A model generated the notes under the pieces. It ran no database searches. It worked only from the letters and a program-made list of their open reading frames with translations, and was not told the origin of the DNA. From Nocardioides terrigena (GTDB lineage Bacteria; Actinomycetota; Actinomycetes; Propionibacteriales; Nocardioidaceae), in contig NZ_PZYY01000007.1 in the NCBI RefSeq assembly GCF_003047265.1, positions 310,001-374,000 on the forward strand: a stretch of DNA of 64,000 nucleotides. The letters are read 5' to 3'. Positions 21,048-30,235 of this stretch are shown here, piece after piece; within the stretch, counting starts at the first letter, position 1, and the number at the start of each line of letters is the position of its first letter. Position numbers and translations under genes: made by a program.

Positions 21048-22313
21048 GTGACCTCCCAGGACACCTCCGTCCACGACGTGGCCGTTTCCCGCACCGGGGA
21101 GCGGCCACGTGTCGTCCTCGGGGTCAGCGGCGGCATCGCGGCGTACAAGGCCTGCGAGCTGCTCCGCCGCTTCACCGAGTCCGGGCACGACGTCACCGTG
21201 GTGCCCACGGCCGCCGCCCTGGAGTTCGTCGGCGCCCCCACGTGGGCGGCGCTGTCGGGCAAGCCGGTCTCCACCGAGGTGTGGGACGACGTCCACGAGG
21301 TGCAGCACGTGCGGATCGGGCAGGCGGCCGACCTGGTCGTCGTGGCCCCGGCGACCGCCGACCTGGTCGCGAAGGCCGCCCACGGGCTGGCCGACGACCT
21401 GCTGACCAACACCCTGCTCACCGCGCGGTGTCCCGTCGTCCTCGCGCCGGCCATGCACACCGAGATGTGGGAGCACCCGGCCACCGCGGCCAACGTCGCG
21501 ACCCTGCGCAGCCGCGGCGTCGTCGTGATCGAGCCCGCCGAGGGACGCCTGACGGGCAAGGACACCGGCAAGGGCCGGTTGCCCGAGCCGGCCGAGATCT
21601 TCGACCTGGCCGTCGAGGTCCTGGCCCGCGGCACCGCCGTCCCCGACCTGGCCGGTCGCCGGGTGGTCGTGAGCGCCGGCGGCACCCGGGAGTACCTCGA
21701 CCCGGTCCGCTTCCTCGGCAACCGGTCGTCGGGCCTCCAGGGCTATGCCCTGGCGCGCGCGGCCGCCGCCCGCGGCGCCGAGGTCACCCTCGTCAGCGCC
21801 AACGTCTCCCTCCCCGACCCTGCCGGCGTCAAGGTCGTCCGGGTCGAGACGACCGCCCAGCTGCGCGACGAGGTCGTGCTGGCCGCCGGCTCCGCCGACG
21901 CGGTGGTGATGGCCGCGGCCCCCGCCGACTTCCGGCCCACGGCGGTCAGCGAGGCCAAGATCAAGAAGGCCGACGACGGCTCCGCCCCGGCGATCGAGCT
22001 CGAGCAGAACCCCGACATCCTCAAGGAGATCTCGCACGAGCGCCAGCGCCCCGGCGCTGTCATCGTCGGGTTCGCCGCCGAGACCGGCGACGACACGGGC
22101 GACGTCCTCGACCTCGCCCGGGCCAAGCTGGCCCGCAAGGGGTGCGACCTGCTCGTGGTCAACGACGTCAGCGGGGGAGCGGTGTTCGGCAGCCCCGACA
22201 ACGAGGCGGTCATCCTCGGCGCCGACGGTGCCACCGTCGACGTGCCCCACGGCACCAAGAGCGCCCTCGCCCACGTCGTGTGGGACGAGGTCGTGGCGCG
22301 ATTCGCCCGCTGA
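21048..22313 (+). CDS. coaBC: Bifunctional phosphopantothenoylcysteine decarboxylase/synthase
   Basis: CoaBC makes 4'-phosphopantetheine for coenzyme A. The 421-residue protein has an N-terminal FMN decarboxylase domain: GVSGGIAAYKA, HVRIGQAADLVVVAPATAD with the catalytic histidine, and PAMHTEMWEHP. The C-terminal CTP-dependent synthase domain begins near residue 200 (GRRVVVSAGGTREYLDPVRF). The flexible-flap cysteine region lies in GKDTGKGRLPEP. Start is a GTG two bases after the rpoZ stop. A GCCCG/CGGGC hairpin spans the stop codon (22305-22320). Confidence 0.95.
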   Translation: MTSQDTSVHDVAVSRTGERPRVVLGVSGGIAAYKACELLRRFTESGHDVTVVPTAAALEFVGAPTWAALSGKPVSTEVWDDVHEVQHVRIGQAADLVVVAPATADLVAKAAHGLADDLLTNTLLTARCPVVLAPAMHTEMWEHPATAANVATLRSRGVVVIEPAEGRLTGKDTGKGRLPEPAEIFDLAVEVLARGTAVPDLAGRRVVVSAGGTREYLDPVRFLGNRSSGLQGYALARAAAARGAEVTLVSANVSLPDPAGVKVVRVETTAQLRDEVVLAAGSADAVVMAAAPADFRPTAVSEAKIKKADDGSAPAIELEQNPDILKEISHERQRPGAVIVGFAAETGDDTGDVLDLARAKLARKGCDLLVVNDVSGGAVFGSPDNEAVILGADGATVDVPHGTKSALAHVVWDEVVARFAR

Positions 22314-22382
22314 GACGGGCATCTTGCATAGTGAGCCACCGTTATCGTGGCTAGCACAAGCACCTCGACAGGAGCACCGACT

Positions 22383-23585
<1,203 letters not shown>

Positions 23586-23602
23586 TCCATCGCTGCGGCA
23601 GA

Positions 23603-23622
23603 GTCCCCGCTCAGCCGGGGAC
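23603..23622 (+). terminator. Hairpin after metK
   Basis: GTCCCCG (23603-23609) pairs perfectly with CGGGGAC (23616-23622) around a 6-nt loop, 18 nt after the metK stop. No clear T run follows, as is common in high-GC actinobacteria. Confidence 0.6.
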
Positions 23623-23625
23623 CCT

Positions 23626-23694
23626 GTCACCGTGTGACCGTTGCAACAGTCACACGGTGACGGACTCGCGGACACAGTCCGCACCGGTCGGTGC
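23626..23694. repeat. Cluster of inverted repeats between metK and priA
   Basis: A perfect 13-bp inverted repeat, GTCACCGTGTGAC (23626-23638) and GTCACACGGTGAC (23649-23661), flanks a loop holding the palindrome GTTGCAAC. It is followed by GCGGAC/GTCCGC (23668-23682) and GCACCG/CGGTGC (23681-23694), which share two bases. The first repeat could act as a bidirectional terminator or a regulator-binding site; I cannot tell which. Confidence 0.6.
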
Positions 23695-23716
23695 GCTGTC
23701 GGTCCGCATTGATTGA

Positions 23717-25738
23717 ATGCCGACCATGACCAACCACGAGGCCGGGCCAGCAGAGATGCTGCCCGGCCTCCGTGCATCCGTGGCCGACGGCAAGGCCCGG
23801 GCCGCCGCGACCCGGGCGCGCAAGGCCGCCGAGTTCGAGCCCGCCGGGGTGGACCCGGTCGCCCGGGTCCTCGTCGACGTCCCGCTGGCCCACCTCGACC
23901 GGACGTTCGACTACGCCGTGCCGACGGCGTACGCCGACACCGCGGTGCCGGGCGCGCGGGTCAAGGTCCGGTTCGCCGGGCAGGACGTCAACGGCTACGT
24001 CGTCGAGCGCGCCGCCACCAGCGACCACACCGGCCGCCTCCAGCCGCTGCGCCGCGTCGTCAGCCCCGAGCCCGTGCTCAGCCCGGTGGTGGCCGACCTC
24101 ACCGCCGCCGTCGCCGCGCGCTACGCCGGCGCCCGGGCCGACGTCCTGCGCCTCGCCGTGCCGCCCCGGCACGCCAGGGTGGAGGCAGAGCCGTGGGAGA
24201 GGCCGCCGACAGCGGTCCCCGACGTCCCGGGAGGGGCCTGGCAGCACGTCACGCACGGGGAGACGTTCCTCGCGCACCTGACCGACGGCTCCGCACCGCG
24301 CGGCGTCTGGTCGGCCGCTCCCGGTGACGACTGGCCGACCATGGTCGGCGCGGCGGTCGCGGCGACCGTCGCCGGCGGCCGGGGGGCCATCGTCTGCGTG
24401 CCCGACCAGCGTGACGTCGACCGGGTGGGTCCCGCCCTCGACGTCGCCCTCGGTCCCGACCAGCACACGGTCCTGACGGCCGACCTCGGTCCGGCCGCGC
24501 GCTACCGCGCGTTCCTGTCCGTCTCCCGGGGGGCCAGGAGGGTGGTCGTCGGCACCCGTGCGGCGGCGTTCGCACCGGTCCACGACCTGGGGCTCGTCGT
24601 CATCTGGGACGACGGCGACGACCTGCACGCCGAGCCCCGCGCCCCCTACCCGCACGTCCGCGAGGTCCTCGGCCTCCGCGCGGAGGCCGAGGGCACCGCG
24701 ATGCTGCTGGGCGGCTTCGCCCGCTCGACGGAGGCCGCGATGCTGCTGCGGTCCGGCTGGGCCCGTGAGCTCGCGCCTCCCCGCGACGTGGTGCGCGAGC
24801 GGGCCCGCACCGAGGTGGCGGCCGCGGAGGACCGGGCCGTGGGCGCCCGCCTGCCGCGCCCGGCCTTCGAGGCGATCCGCTCCGGTCTCGCCCACGGTCC
24901 CGTCCTGGTGCAGACGCCACGCGCGGGCTACGCCCCGGCCCTGGCCTGCGAGCGGTGTCGCACCCCCGCCCGGTGCGGCCACTGCGCCGGCCCGCTCGTG
25001 CTGGCGGGTCCCACGGCGCCGCCGACCTGTCGCTGGTGCGGCACGGCCGACGGGCGCTGGGCGTGCCGCGAGTGCGGCCACCGGGGCCTGCGGGCACCGG
25101 TCCGGGGCGAGGCGCGCACGGCCGAGGAGCTCGGTCGCACGTTCCCCGGCACGACCGTCCGCAGCTCCAGCGGCGATCGCGTCCTGGCGCGGGTGGGGGA
25201 GCAGCCCGACATCGTCGTCGCGACCATCGGCGCCGAGCCGGTCGCCGAGACCGGCTACGCCGCCGTGGTGCTGCTCGACACGTGGCTGACCCTGGCCCGC
25301 GACGACATGCGCGTCCAGGAGGAGGCCGTACGCCGCTGGCTCGGCGCCGCCGGCCTGGTGCGACCCGGCGGCCACGTCGTCGCCGTCGGCGATCCCGCGC
25401 ACCCGGCGCTGCAGGCCCTCGTGCGGTGGGACCCGGCCGGGTTCGCCGACCGGGAGCTGGTCGAGCGGGGCGAGGCCCACCTGCCGCCGACGGCCCGGAT
25501 CGCCACCATCACCGGGGAGCCCGGGGCCCTCGACGACGCGGTGACGCTGCTCGACCTCCCCGAGCCGGCCGAGGTGCTCGGACCGGTGCCGGTGAGCGCC
25601 GAGGAGCAGCGCGTGGTCGTCCGGGTGCCCCTCGCCCACGGGGCCAGGCTGTCGGCGGCCCTCGGCGAGCTGCAGCGTGTCCGGTCGGCGCGCAAGCTCG
25701 ACGCCGTACGCATCCGGGTGGACCCGCCGAGCATCTGA
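23717..25738 (+). CDS. priA: Primosomal protein N' (PriA), helicase-motif-deficient actinobacterial type
   Basis: PriA recognises stalled forks and reloads the replicative helicase. This 673-residue protein keeps the N-terminal 3'-end-binding domain (ARVLVDVPLAHLDRTFDYAVP). It also keeps the zinc-binding region with four Cys pairs (CERC, CGHC, CRWC, CREC, about residues 413-455), and a PriA-type C-terminal domain. Walker A is missing: the site normally reading GxTGSGKT is WSAAPGDDWPTMV, and the DEEH box is IWDDGDDLH. It should bind DNA and scaffold the primosome but not unwind with ATP. Loss of the ATPase motifs is known for mycobacterial and other actinobacterial PriA, so this is a lineage trait. 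ATG 23717 or 23726 are both possible starts. Confidence 0.88.
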   Translation: MPTMTNHEAGPAEMLPGLRASVADGKARAAATRARKAAEFEPAGVDPVARVLVDVPLAHLDRTFDYAVPTAYADTAVPGARVKVRFAGQDVNGYVVERAATSDHTGRLQPLRRVVSPEPVLSPVVADLTAAVAARYAGARADVLRLAVPPRHARVEAEPWERPPTAVPDVPGGAWQHVTHGETFLAHLTDGSAPRGVWSAAPGDDWPTMVGAAVAATVAGGRGAIVCVPDQRDVDRVGPALDVALGPDQHTVLTADLGPAARYRAFLSVSRGARRVVVGTRAAAFAPVHDLGLVVIWDDGDDLHAEPRAPYPHVREVLGLRAEAEGTAMLLGGFARSTEAAMLLRSGWARELAPPRDVVRERARTEVAAAEDRAVGARLPRPAFEAIRSGLAHGPVLVQTPRAGYAPALACERCRTPARCGHCAGPLVLAGPTAPPTCRWCGTADGRWACRECGHRGLRAPVRGEARTAEELGRTFPGTTVRSSSGDRVLARVGEQPDIVVATIGAEPVAETGYAAVVLLDTWLTLARDDMRVQEEAVRRWLGAAGLVRPGGHVVAVGDPAHPALQALVRWDPAGFADRELVERGEAHLPPTARIATITGEPGALDDAVTLLDLPEPAEVLGPVPVSAEEQRVVVRVPLAHGARLSAALGELQRVRSARKLDAVRIRVDPPSI

Positions 25739-25746
25739 GCGCTCCC

Positions 25747-25776
25747 TAGACTGGGCCGCGCATCCGAGACCGAGGA
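25747..25776 (+). promoter_or_regulatory. def-fmt promoter -10 and ribosome site
   Basis: TAGACT (25747-25752) is a likely -10, followed about 20 nt later by CGAGGAG, giving a short conventional leader before the ATG at 25790. Confidence 0.5.
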
Positions 25777-25789
25777 GTCACAGCACCCC

Positions 25790-26335
25790 ATGGCAGTCCA
25801 GCCGATCCGCCTCTTCGGCGACCCGATCCTGCGCCGACGCGCGATCGAGGTCGACGACTTCGACAAGGAGGTCCGCCAGCTCGTCACGGACCTCACCGAC
25901 ACCATGCTGGCCGCCCCGGGCGCCGGCCTCGCCGCGCCGCAGATCGGCGTCGGGCTGCGGGTCTTCACCTGGAACGTCGAGGACGAGGTCGGCCACCTCA
26001 TCAACCCCCGCCTCGAGCTGAGCGACGAGACCCAGGACGGTGCCGAGGGGTGCCTGTCCCTGCCCGAGCTCACCTACGACTGCCTGCGGGCGCTGTCGGT
26101 GATCGCCACGGGCTTCGACATGCACGGCGAGCCGGTGCGGATCGAGGCGTCCGACTACCTCGCCCGGGCGATGCAGCACGAGACCGACCACCTCGACGGG
26201 ATCCTCTTCATCGACAAGCTCGACACCGCCTCCCGCAAGGCGGCGATGAAGGAGATCCGCGAGTCCGAGTGGTTCGGCCTCGAGCGGCCGACCGTCCGGG
26301 TCAGCCCGCACGCCACCCGCGGGCTCGGCCTCTGA
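25790..26335 (+). CDS. def: Peptide deformylase
   Basis: Def removes the formyl group from nascent peptides. The 181-residue protein has all three motifs: [10 protein letters not shown] (44-53), EGCLS with the metal cysteine (86-90), and QHETDHLDG with H130, E131 and H134 completing the metal and catalytic site. The C-terminal extension after residue 150 is usual for actinobacterial type enzymes. It overlaps fmt by 1 nt (TGATG), so the enzymes adding and removing the formyl group are translationally coupled. Confidence 0.96.
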   Translation: MAVQPIRLFGDPILRRRAIEVDDFDKEVRQLVTDLTDTMLAAPGAGLAAPQIGVGLRVFTWNVEDEVGHLINPRLELSDETQDGAEGCLSLPELTYDCLRALSVIATGFDMHGEPVRIEASDYLARAMQHETDHLDGILFIDKLDTASRKAAMKEIRESEWFGLERPTVRVSPHATRGLGL

Positions 26336-27261
26336 TGCGCGTCGTCTTCGCCGGCACCCCGGAGGTCGCCGTGCCCGCCCTCGACGCCCTGCACGCCTCC
26401 GCCCACGACGTCGTCGGCGTGGTCACGCGTCCCGATGCGCCGTCCGGTCGTGGGCGCAAGCTGGTCGCCAGCCCGGTCGCCCTGCGGGCCGAGGAGCTCG
26501 GCCTGCCGGTCCTGCGGCCCGAGCACCCGCGCGACCCCGACTTCCAGGCCGCGCTGCGCGCCCTGGAGCCGGATGCCTGCCCCGTCGTCGCCTACGGCGC
26601 CCTGCTGCCGCAGTCGGCGCTCGACATCCCCGAGCACGGCTGGATCAACCTGCACTTCTCGATCCTGCCGGCCTGGCGCGGCGCCGCCCCCGTCCAGCAC
26701 TCCATCTGGGCCGGTGACGAGCTGACCGGTGCCACGACGTTCCGGATCGTCAAGGAGCTCGACGCCGGTCCGACGTACGGCGTGATGACCGAGCGCATCC
26801 GCGCCACCGACACCGCCGGCGACCTGCTCGCCCGGCTCGCCGAGGGCGGCGCGACCCTGCTCGTCCGCACCCTCGACGGCATCGAGGACGGGTCCCTCGA
26901 GGCCCGTGAGCAGCCCGCCGACGGCATCAGCCTGGCGCCCAAGATCCTCGTCGACGACGCCCGCATCGAGTGGACCGACCCCGCCATCGGCGTCGACCGC
27001 CAGGTCCGCGCGTGCACGCCCGGACCCGGCGCCTGGACGACCTGGGAGGGCGAGCGCTTCAAGGTGGGTCGCGTCAGCGTCGCGACCGGTCGTGACCGGC
27101 TGGCGCCCGGTGTCCTCGAGGTCACCAAGAACGCCGTCTACGTCGGCACCGCCACGGACCCGGTCGAGCTCGGCGACGTCAAGGCATTCGGCAAGAAGCA
27201 GATGCGCGCCGCCGACTGGGCGCGGGGCGTCAGCGTGCCCGAGGGCGCCCGCCTCGGCTGA
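26335..27261 (+). CDS. fmt: Methionyl-tRNA formyltransferase
   Basis: Fmt transfers a formyl group from 10-formyl-THF to initiator Met-tRNA. The 308-residue protein has [16 protein letters not shown] at the start and the catalytic core [21 protein letters not shown] (about residues 101-121). It ends with an OB-like tRNA-binding domain ([15 protein letters not shown]). In many actinobacteria rsmB follows fmt at once. Here an MFS carrier, a secreted protein and a YjbR-fold gene separate them. Confidence 0.96.
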   Translation: MRVVFAGTPEVAVPALDALHASAHDVVGVVTRPDAPSGRGRKLVASPVALRAEELGLPVLRPEHPRDPDFQAALRALEPDACPVVAYGALLPQSALDIPEHGWINLHFSILPAWRGAAPVQHSIWAGDELTGATTFRIVKELDAGPTYGVMTERIRATDTAGDLLARLAEGGATLLVRTLDGIEDGSLEAREQPADGISLAPKILVDDARIEWTDPAIGVDRQVRACTPGPGAWTTWEGERFKVGRVSVATGRDRLAPGVLEVTKNAVYVGTATDPVELGDVKAFGKKQMRAADWARGVSVPEGARLG

Positions 27262-27262
27262 C

Positions 27263-27278
27263 CACCCCCAGGGGGGTG
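27263..27278 (+). terminator. Hairpin after fmt
   Basis: CACCCC (27263-27268) pairs with GGGGTG (27273-27278) around a 4-nt loop, starting 2 nt after the fmt stop. Confidence 0.6.
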
Positions 27279-27308
27279 CTCTGCGTCACGTTTCAACGAC
27301 ATTGGCAT

Positions 27309-27337
27309 TAGCCTGCGCGGAGCCAACGTCTCGGAGG
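27309..27337 (+). promoter_or_regulatory. MFS gene -10 box and ribosome site
   Basis: TAGCCT (27309-27314) is a likely -10. GGAGG (27333-27337) ends 6 nt before the GTG at 27344 and decides that start over later in-frame ATGs. Confidence 0.55.
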
Positions 27338-27343
27338 TCCCCT

Positions 27344-28885
27344 GTGGCTGTCATGGAAATGCTCGATCGGCGCCACACGGTGGCCACCCAGTCCTACAAC
27401 CGGTGGCTCATCCCGCCGGCCGCGCTGGCGGTGCACCTGTGCATCGGCCAGGCCTACGCCACCAGCGTCTACAAGAACTCGCTCATCGAGCACTTCGACG
27501 CCTCGCAGACCGCGATCGGCTTCGTCTTCTCGATCGCCATCGTGATGCTCGGCCTGAGCGCGGCCCTCTTCGGCACGTGGGTCGAGAAGGTGGGGCCGCG
27601 CAAGGCGATGTTCACCGCGGCGTGCTGCTGGGCGTCGGGCTTCCTGGTGGGCTCGGTCGGGATCGCCACCGAGCAGTTGTGGATCCTCTACCTCGGCTAC
27701 GGCGTCATCGGGGGCGTGGGTCTCGGCATCGGCTACATCTCGCCGGTCTCGACGCTCATCAAGTGGTTCCCGGACCGCCCGGGCCTGGCCACCGGTATGG
27801 CGATCATGGGCTTCGGCGGCGGAGCGATGGTCGCAGCGCCCCTGTCGCGCCAGCTGCTCTCCTACTACGACCCGGCGTACGACCCGAGCGACGCCGGCTC
27901 GCTGGCCGACGGGCACGCGCTGACGCTGCTCTTCGTGACCCTCGGCATCGTCTACTTCGCGATCATGATGCTCGGCGTCGCCAACATCCGCGTGCCGGCG
28001 CCCGGCTGGCGCCCCGACGGCTTCGACCCGTCCCAGGTGAAGAAGAAGGCACTGGTCACCGAGAACGACGTGTCGGCCGCCAACGCCATCCGCACCCCGC
28101 AGTTCTGGCTGCTCTGGACGGTGCTGTTCTGCAACGTCACGGCGGGCATTGGCATCCTCGAGCAGGCCAGCCCGATGATCCAGGACTTCTTCCGCGAGGA
28201 GGGCACCTCCAGCGTCACCGTCGCCGCCGCCGGCGGCTTCGTGGGCCTGCTGTCGTTGTTCAACATGGCCGGCCGGTTCGTGTGGTCGAGCACGTCAGAC
28301 TACATCGGCCGCAAGCCGATCTACATGGTCTACCTCGGCGGCGGCATCATCCTGTACGTCGCACTGGCCCTGGTCGGTTCGACGTCCACCGCGATCTTCG
28401 TGCTGGTCGCCGCGATCATCATCTCGTTCTACGGTGGCGGCTTCGCGACCATCCCGGCGTACCTCCGTGACCTCTTCGGGGTCTTCCAGGTCGGCGCCAT
28501 CCACGGCCGGCTGTTGACCGCCTGGTCCGCCGCGGGCGTGGCCGGGCCCCTCATCATCAACAGCTTTCTCGACTCCGCCGGCGGGGCCGGCTCCCTCGAC
28601 GCAGGCTCCTACCGTCCCGCGCTCTTCACGATGGTCGCGATCCTCGGGGTCGGCTTCGTCGCCAACCTGCTGGTCCGGCCGGTCGCGGCGAAGTTCCACG
28701 AGGACATGTCGGCCCACAAGTCCGAGGCCCAGGCGGAGCGCGAGGCCGTCGTGTCCGAGGAGGACCCGACCGGCTCGGCCGGCAACAGCACGGCCCGCCT
28801 GGTGCTGTCGTGGGCCGTGGTGAGCATCCTGCTCGCGTACGGTGTGTTCCAGACGATCACGACCGCGCTCAAGCTCTTCTCCTGA
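27344..28885 (+). CDS. MFS transporter, oxalate/formate antiporter-like (OFA) family
   Basis: A 513-residue integral membrane protein with about 12 hydrophobic spans. It has the MFS loop motif between spans 2 and 3 (GTWVEKVGPRKAM) and its repeat in the second half (RFVWSSTSDYIGRKPIY). The GxGLGIGYISPVSTLIKWFPDRPGLATG block is typical of OFA-type carriers, which exchange small carboxylates. The real substrate is unknown. A charged cytosolic stretch near residue 450 precedes a last hydrophobic segment at the C-terminus. It has its own promoter and a terminator before it, so it is independent of fmt. Confidence 0.85.
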   Translation: MAVMEMLDRRHTVATQSYNRWLIPPAALAVHLCIGQAYATSVYKNSLIEHFDASQTAIGFVFSIAIVMLGLSAALFGTWVEKVGPRKAMFTAACCWASGFLVGSVGIATEQLWILYLGYGVIGGVGLGIGYISPVSTLIKWFPDRPGLATGMAIMGFGGGAMVAAPLSRQLLSYYDPAYDPSDAGSLADGHALTLLFVTLGIVYFAIMMLGVANIRVPAPGWRPDGFDPSQVKKKALVTENDVSAANAIRTPQFWLLWTVLFCNVTAGIGILEQASPMIQDFFREEGTSSVTVAAAGGFVGLLSLFNMAGRFVWSSTSDYIGRKPIYMVYLGGGIILYVALALVGSTSTAIFVLVAAIIISFYGGGFATIPAYLRDLFGVFQVGAIHGRLLTAWSAAGVAGPLIINSFLDSAGGAGSLDAGSYRPALFTMVAILGVGFVANLLVRPVAAKFHEDMSAHKSEAQAEREAVVSEEDPTGSAGNSTARLVLSWAVVSILLAYGVFQTITTALKLFS

Positions 28886-28929
28886 GCCTGCGACCGCGCT
28901 GGAGTTGCGGCGGCACCGCCGTCGTGACG

Positions 28930-28935
28930 TACGGT
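28930..28935 (+). promoter_or_regulatory. Leaderless-type -10 box for the GH16-like gene
   Basis: TACGGT ends 8 nt before the ATG at 28944. Confidence 0.5.
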
Positions 28936-28943
28936 CTTCGGCC

Positions 28944-29786
28944 ATGACCTCCCCCCTGGTTGCCCGTTCCCGTTCCCGGCGCGGTCGCGTCGCCTCGCTC
29001 GCCGCGGTCGTCCTCGCCTCCGTGCTGTCGCCGGTGCTCACCTCGACGAGCGCGTCGGCGGACCACGGCGGCGCCGAGCCCGGCCCCGTCCACGCCGGTA
29101 CGACGTACGGCTGGTGGCACAAGGGGATCGTCTGGCGCGAGGAGTTCGAGGCGCCGTACTCCGGACCGACGGGGCCGCAGTGGCAGGCCTCCGGCCAGGG
29201 CGAGGTCGTGCACCAGAACGGCATGCTCACCCTCAACACGACCACCCAGGGCAGCCTGAGTGCCAAGCTCGGCTTCGAGGGTGCCGTGGTGGGTCGCTGG
29301 GAGACCCGGCTTCGCAGCCGGCAGTACGGCCGCGGTGGCGCGCGCTTCAAGGTGATGACCGAGCTCGTGCCCGCCGGCGACCGCGACCAGCGCTGCGGGG
29401 CGCAGAACATCGCGCTCGAGAGCTACCGCATCGGGACCAGCAAGGCCAACCTCTACGCCCGCACCCTGCCCGACGTCGCCTGGAAGGGCGCCAAGGCCGG
29501 GATGGACCTCGGTCGCGACAGGTGGCACACCTACGGCGTCGAGGTCACCCGCGACCGCATCTCGTGGTTCGTCGACGCCCACGTCGTCCACACCGAGCGG
29601 CGCCCGGAGATCTGGTCGGACGTGCCGCTGGTCCCTCGGTTCACGATGGAGGCCAAGGGTCAGAAGACCATGAACGTCAGCCGGATGCAGATGGACTGGA
29701 TCCGGCACTGGAGCCTCGAGGCCCCCAACGACCTCCCGGTCGACGCCCCGCCGACCCGCAGGGGCACCTACGGGAGGGCGTGCTGA
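28944..29786 (+). CDS. Secreted GH16-like (concanavalin A fold) protein without the catalytic triad
   Basis: A 280-residue exported protein. The signal peptide is an arginine-rich start (RSRSRRGR), a hydrophobic core (ASLAAVVLASVLSPVL) and a likely cleavage after ASA near residue 33. The mature part resembles glycoside hydrolase family 16: WREEFEAPYSGPTGPQW, VGRWETRLRSRQYGRGGARF, and a DRWHTYGVEVTRDRISWFVD strand pair. Family 16 enzymes cut beta-glucans with an E-x-D-x-x-E motif. The matching segment here (QNIALES) keeps only the last glutamate. It may bind, rather than cleave, wall or extracellular polysaccharide. Confidence is moderate because the family match is by pattern. Confidence 0.65.
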   Translation: MTSPLVARSRSRRGRVASLAAVVLASVLSPVLTSTSASADHGGAEPGPVHAGTTYGWWHKGIVWREEFEAPYSGPTGPQWQASGQGEVVHQNGMLTLNTTTQGSLSAKLGFEGAVVGRWETRLRSRQYGRGGARFKVMTELVPAGDRDQRCGAQNIALESYRIGTSKANLYARTLPDVAWKGAKAGMDLGRDRWHTYGVEVTRDRISWFVDAHVVHTERRPEIWSDVPLVPRFTMEAKGQKTMNVSRMQMDWIRHWSLEAPNDLPVDAPPTRRGTYGRAC

Positions 29787-29808
29787 GGCCCACCGGCGGC
29801 GTCGCGAC

Positions 29809-29814
29809 TACGCT
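29809..29814 (+). promoter_or_regulatory. Leaderless-type -10 box for the first YjbR-fold gene
   Basis: TACGCT ends 7 nt before the GTG at 29822. Confidence 0.5.
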
Positions 29815-29821
29815 GGCTCGG

Positions 29822-30235
29822 GTGAGCAGGAAGGCCCGTCCGGAGGACGTCGACGAGATCTGTGCCGGCCTGCCCGAGACCGAGCTGGGCACCTCGTGGG
29901 GAGACGTCCCCACGTGGAAGGTCCCGACCGGCGACAAGGGCCGGGGGTTCGTGCTCTACCGGCGCCCGCACCACAGCGCCGTCGACCCGGAGTCGGGCGA
30001 GATGTACGACGACCTCGTCGTCATCGTCACCCCCACCGAGGCCGACAAGGTGGCGCTCGTCGAGGACGACACCACACCCTTCTTCACCATCGACCACTTC
30101 CGCAGCACCAACGCCGTGCTCGTGCAGCAGTCGCGGCTGGGGGAGATCACGCGAGACGAGCTGGTCGAGGTCATCACCGACGCGTGGGCGCACCGCGCCC
30201 CCCGGCGACTGGTCCGCGAGCACCTCGATGGCTGA
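29822..30235 (+). CDS. MmcQ/YjbR-fold protein (copy 1)
   Basis: A 137-residue protein of the CyaY-like MmcQ/YjbR group. Typical features are the DVDEICAGLPETELGTSWGDVPTWKV start and the YRRPHHSAVDPESGEMYDDLVVIV centre. The C-terminal helix follows ITRDELVEVITDAW. Members are proposed DNA-binding proteins, but their role is unknown. The stop lies 8 nt inside rsmB. A second gene of exactly the same length and plan is at 37229; they share the VDPE(S/T)GE.YDD core and the (S/T)RDE(L/V)VE.(I/V).DAW helix, so they are paralogues. Confidence 0.8.
   Translation: MSRKARPEDVDEICAGLPETELGTSWGDVPTWKVPTGDKGRGFVLYRRPHHSAVDPESGEMYDDLVVIVTPTEADKVALVEDDTTPFFTIDHFRSTNAVLVQQSRLGEITRDELVEVITDAWAHRAPRRLVREHLDG

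Noticed and set aside
22305-22320. Terminator at the coaBC stop
   Set aside because: Only a 5-bp stem that includes the stop codon, with no T run; metK has its own ribosome site and could be co-transcribed, so I did not list it as a terminator.
22314-22382. SAM riboswitch before metK
   Set aside because: Only 69 nt, with no SAM aptamer core; a plain promoter and ribosome site explain it.
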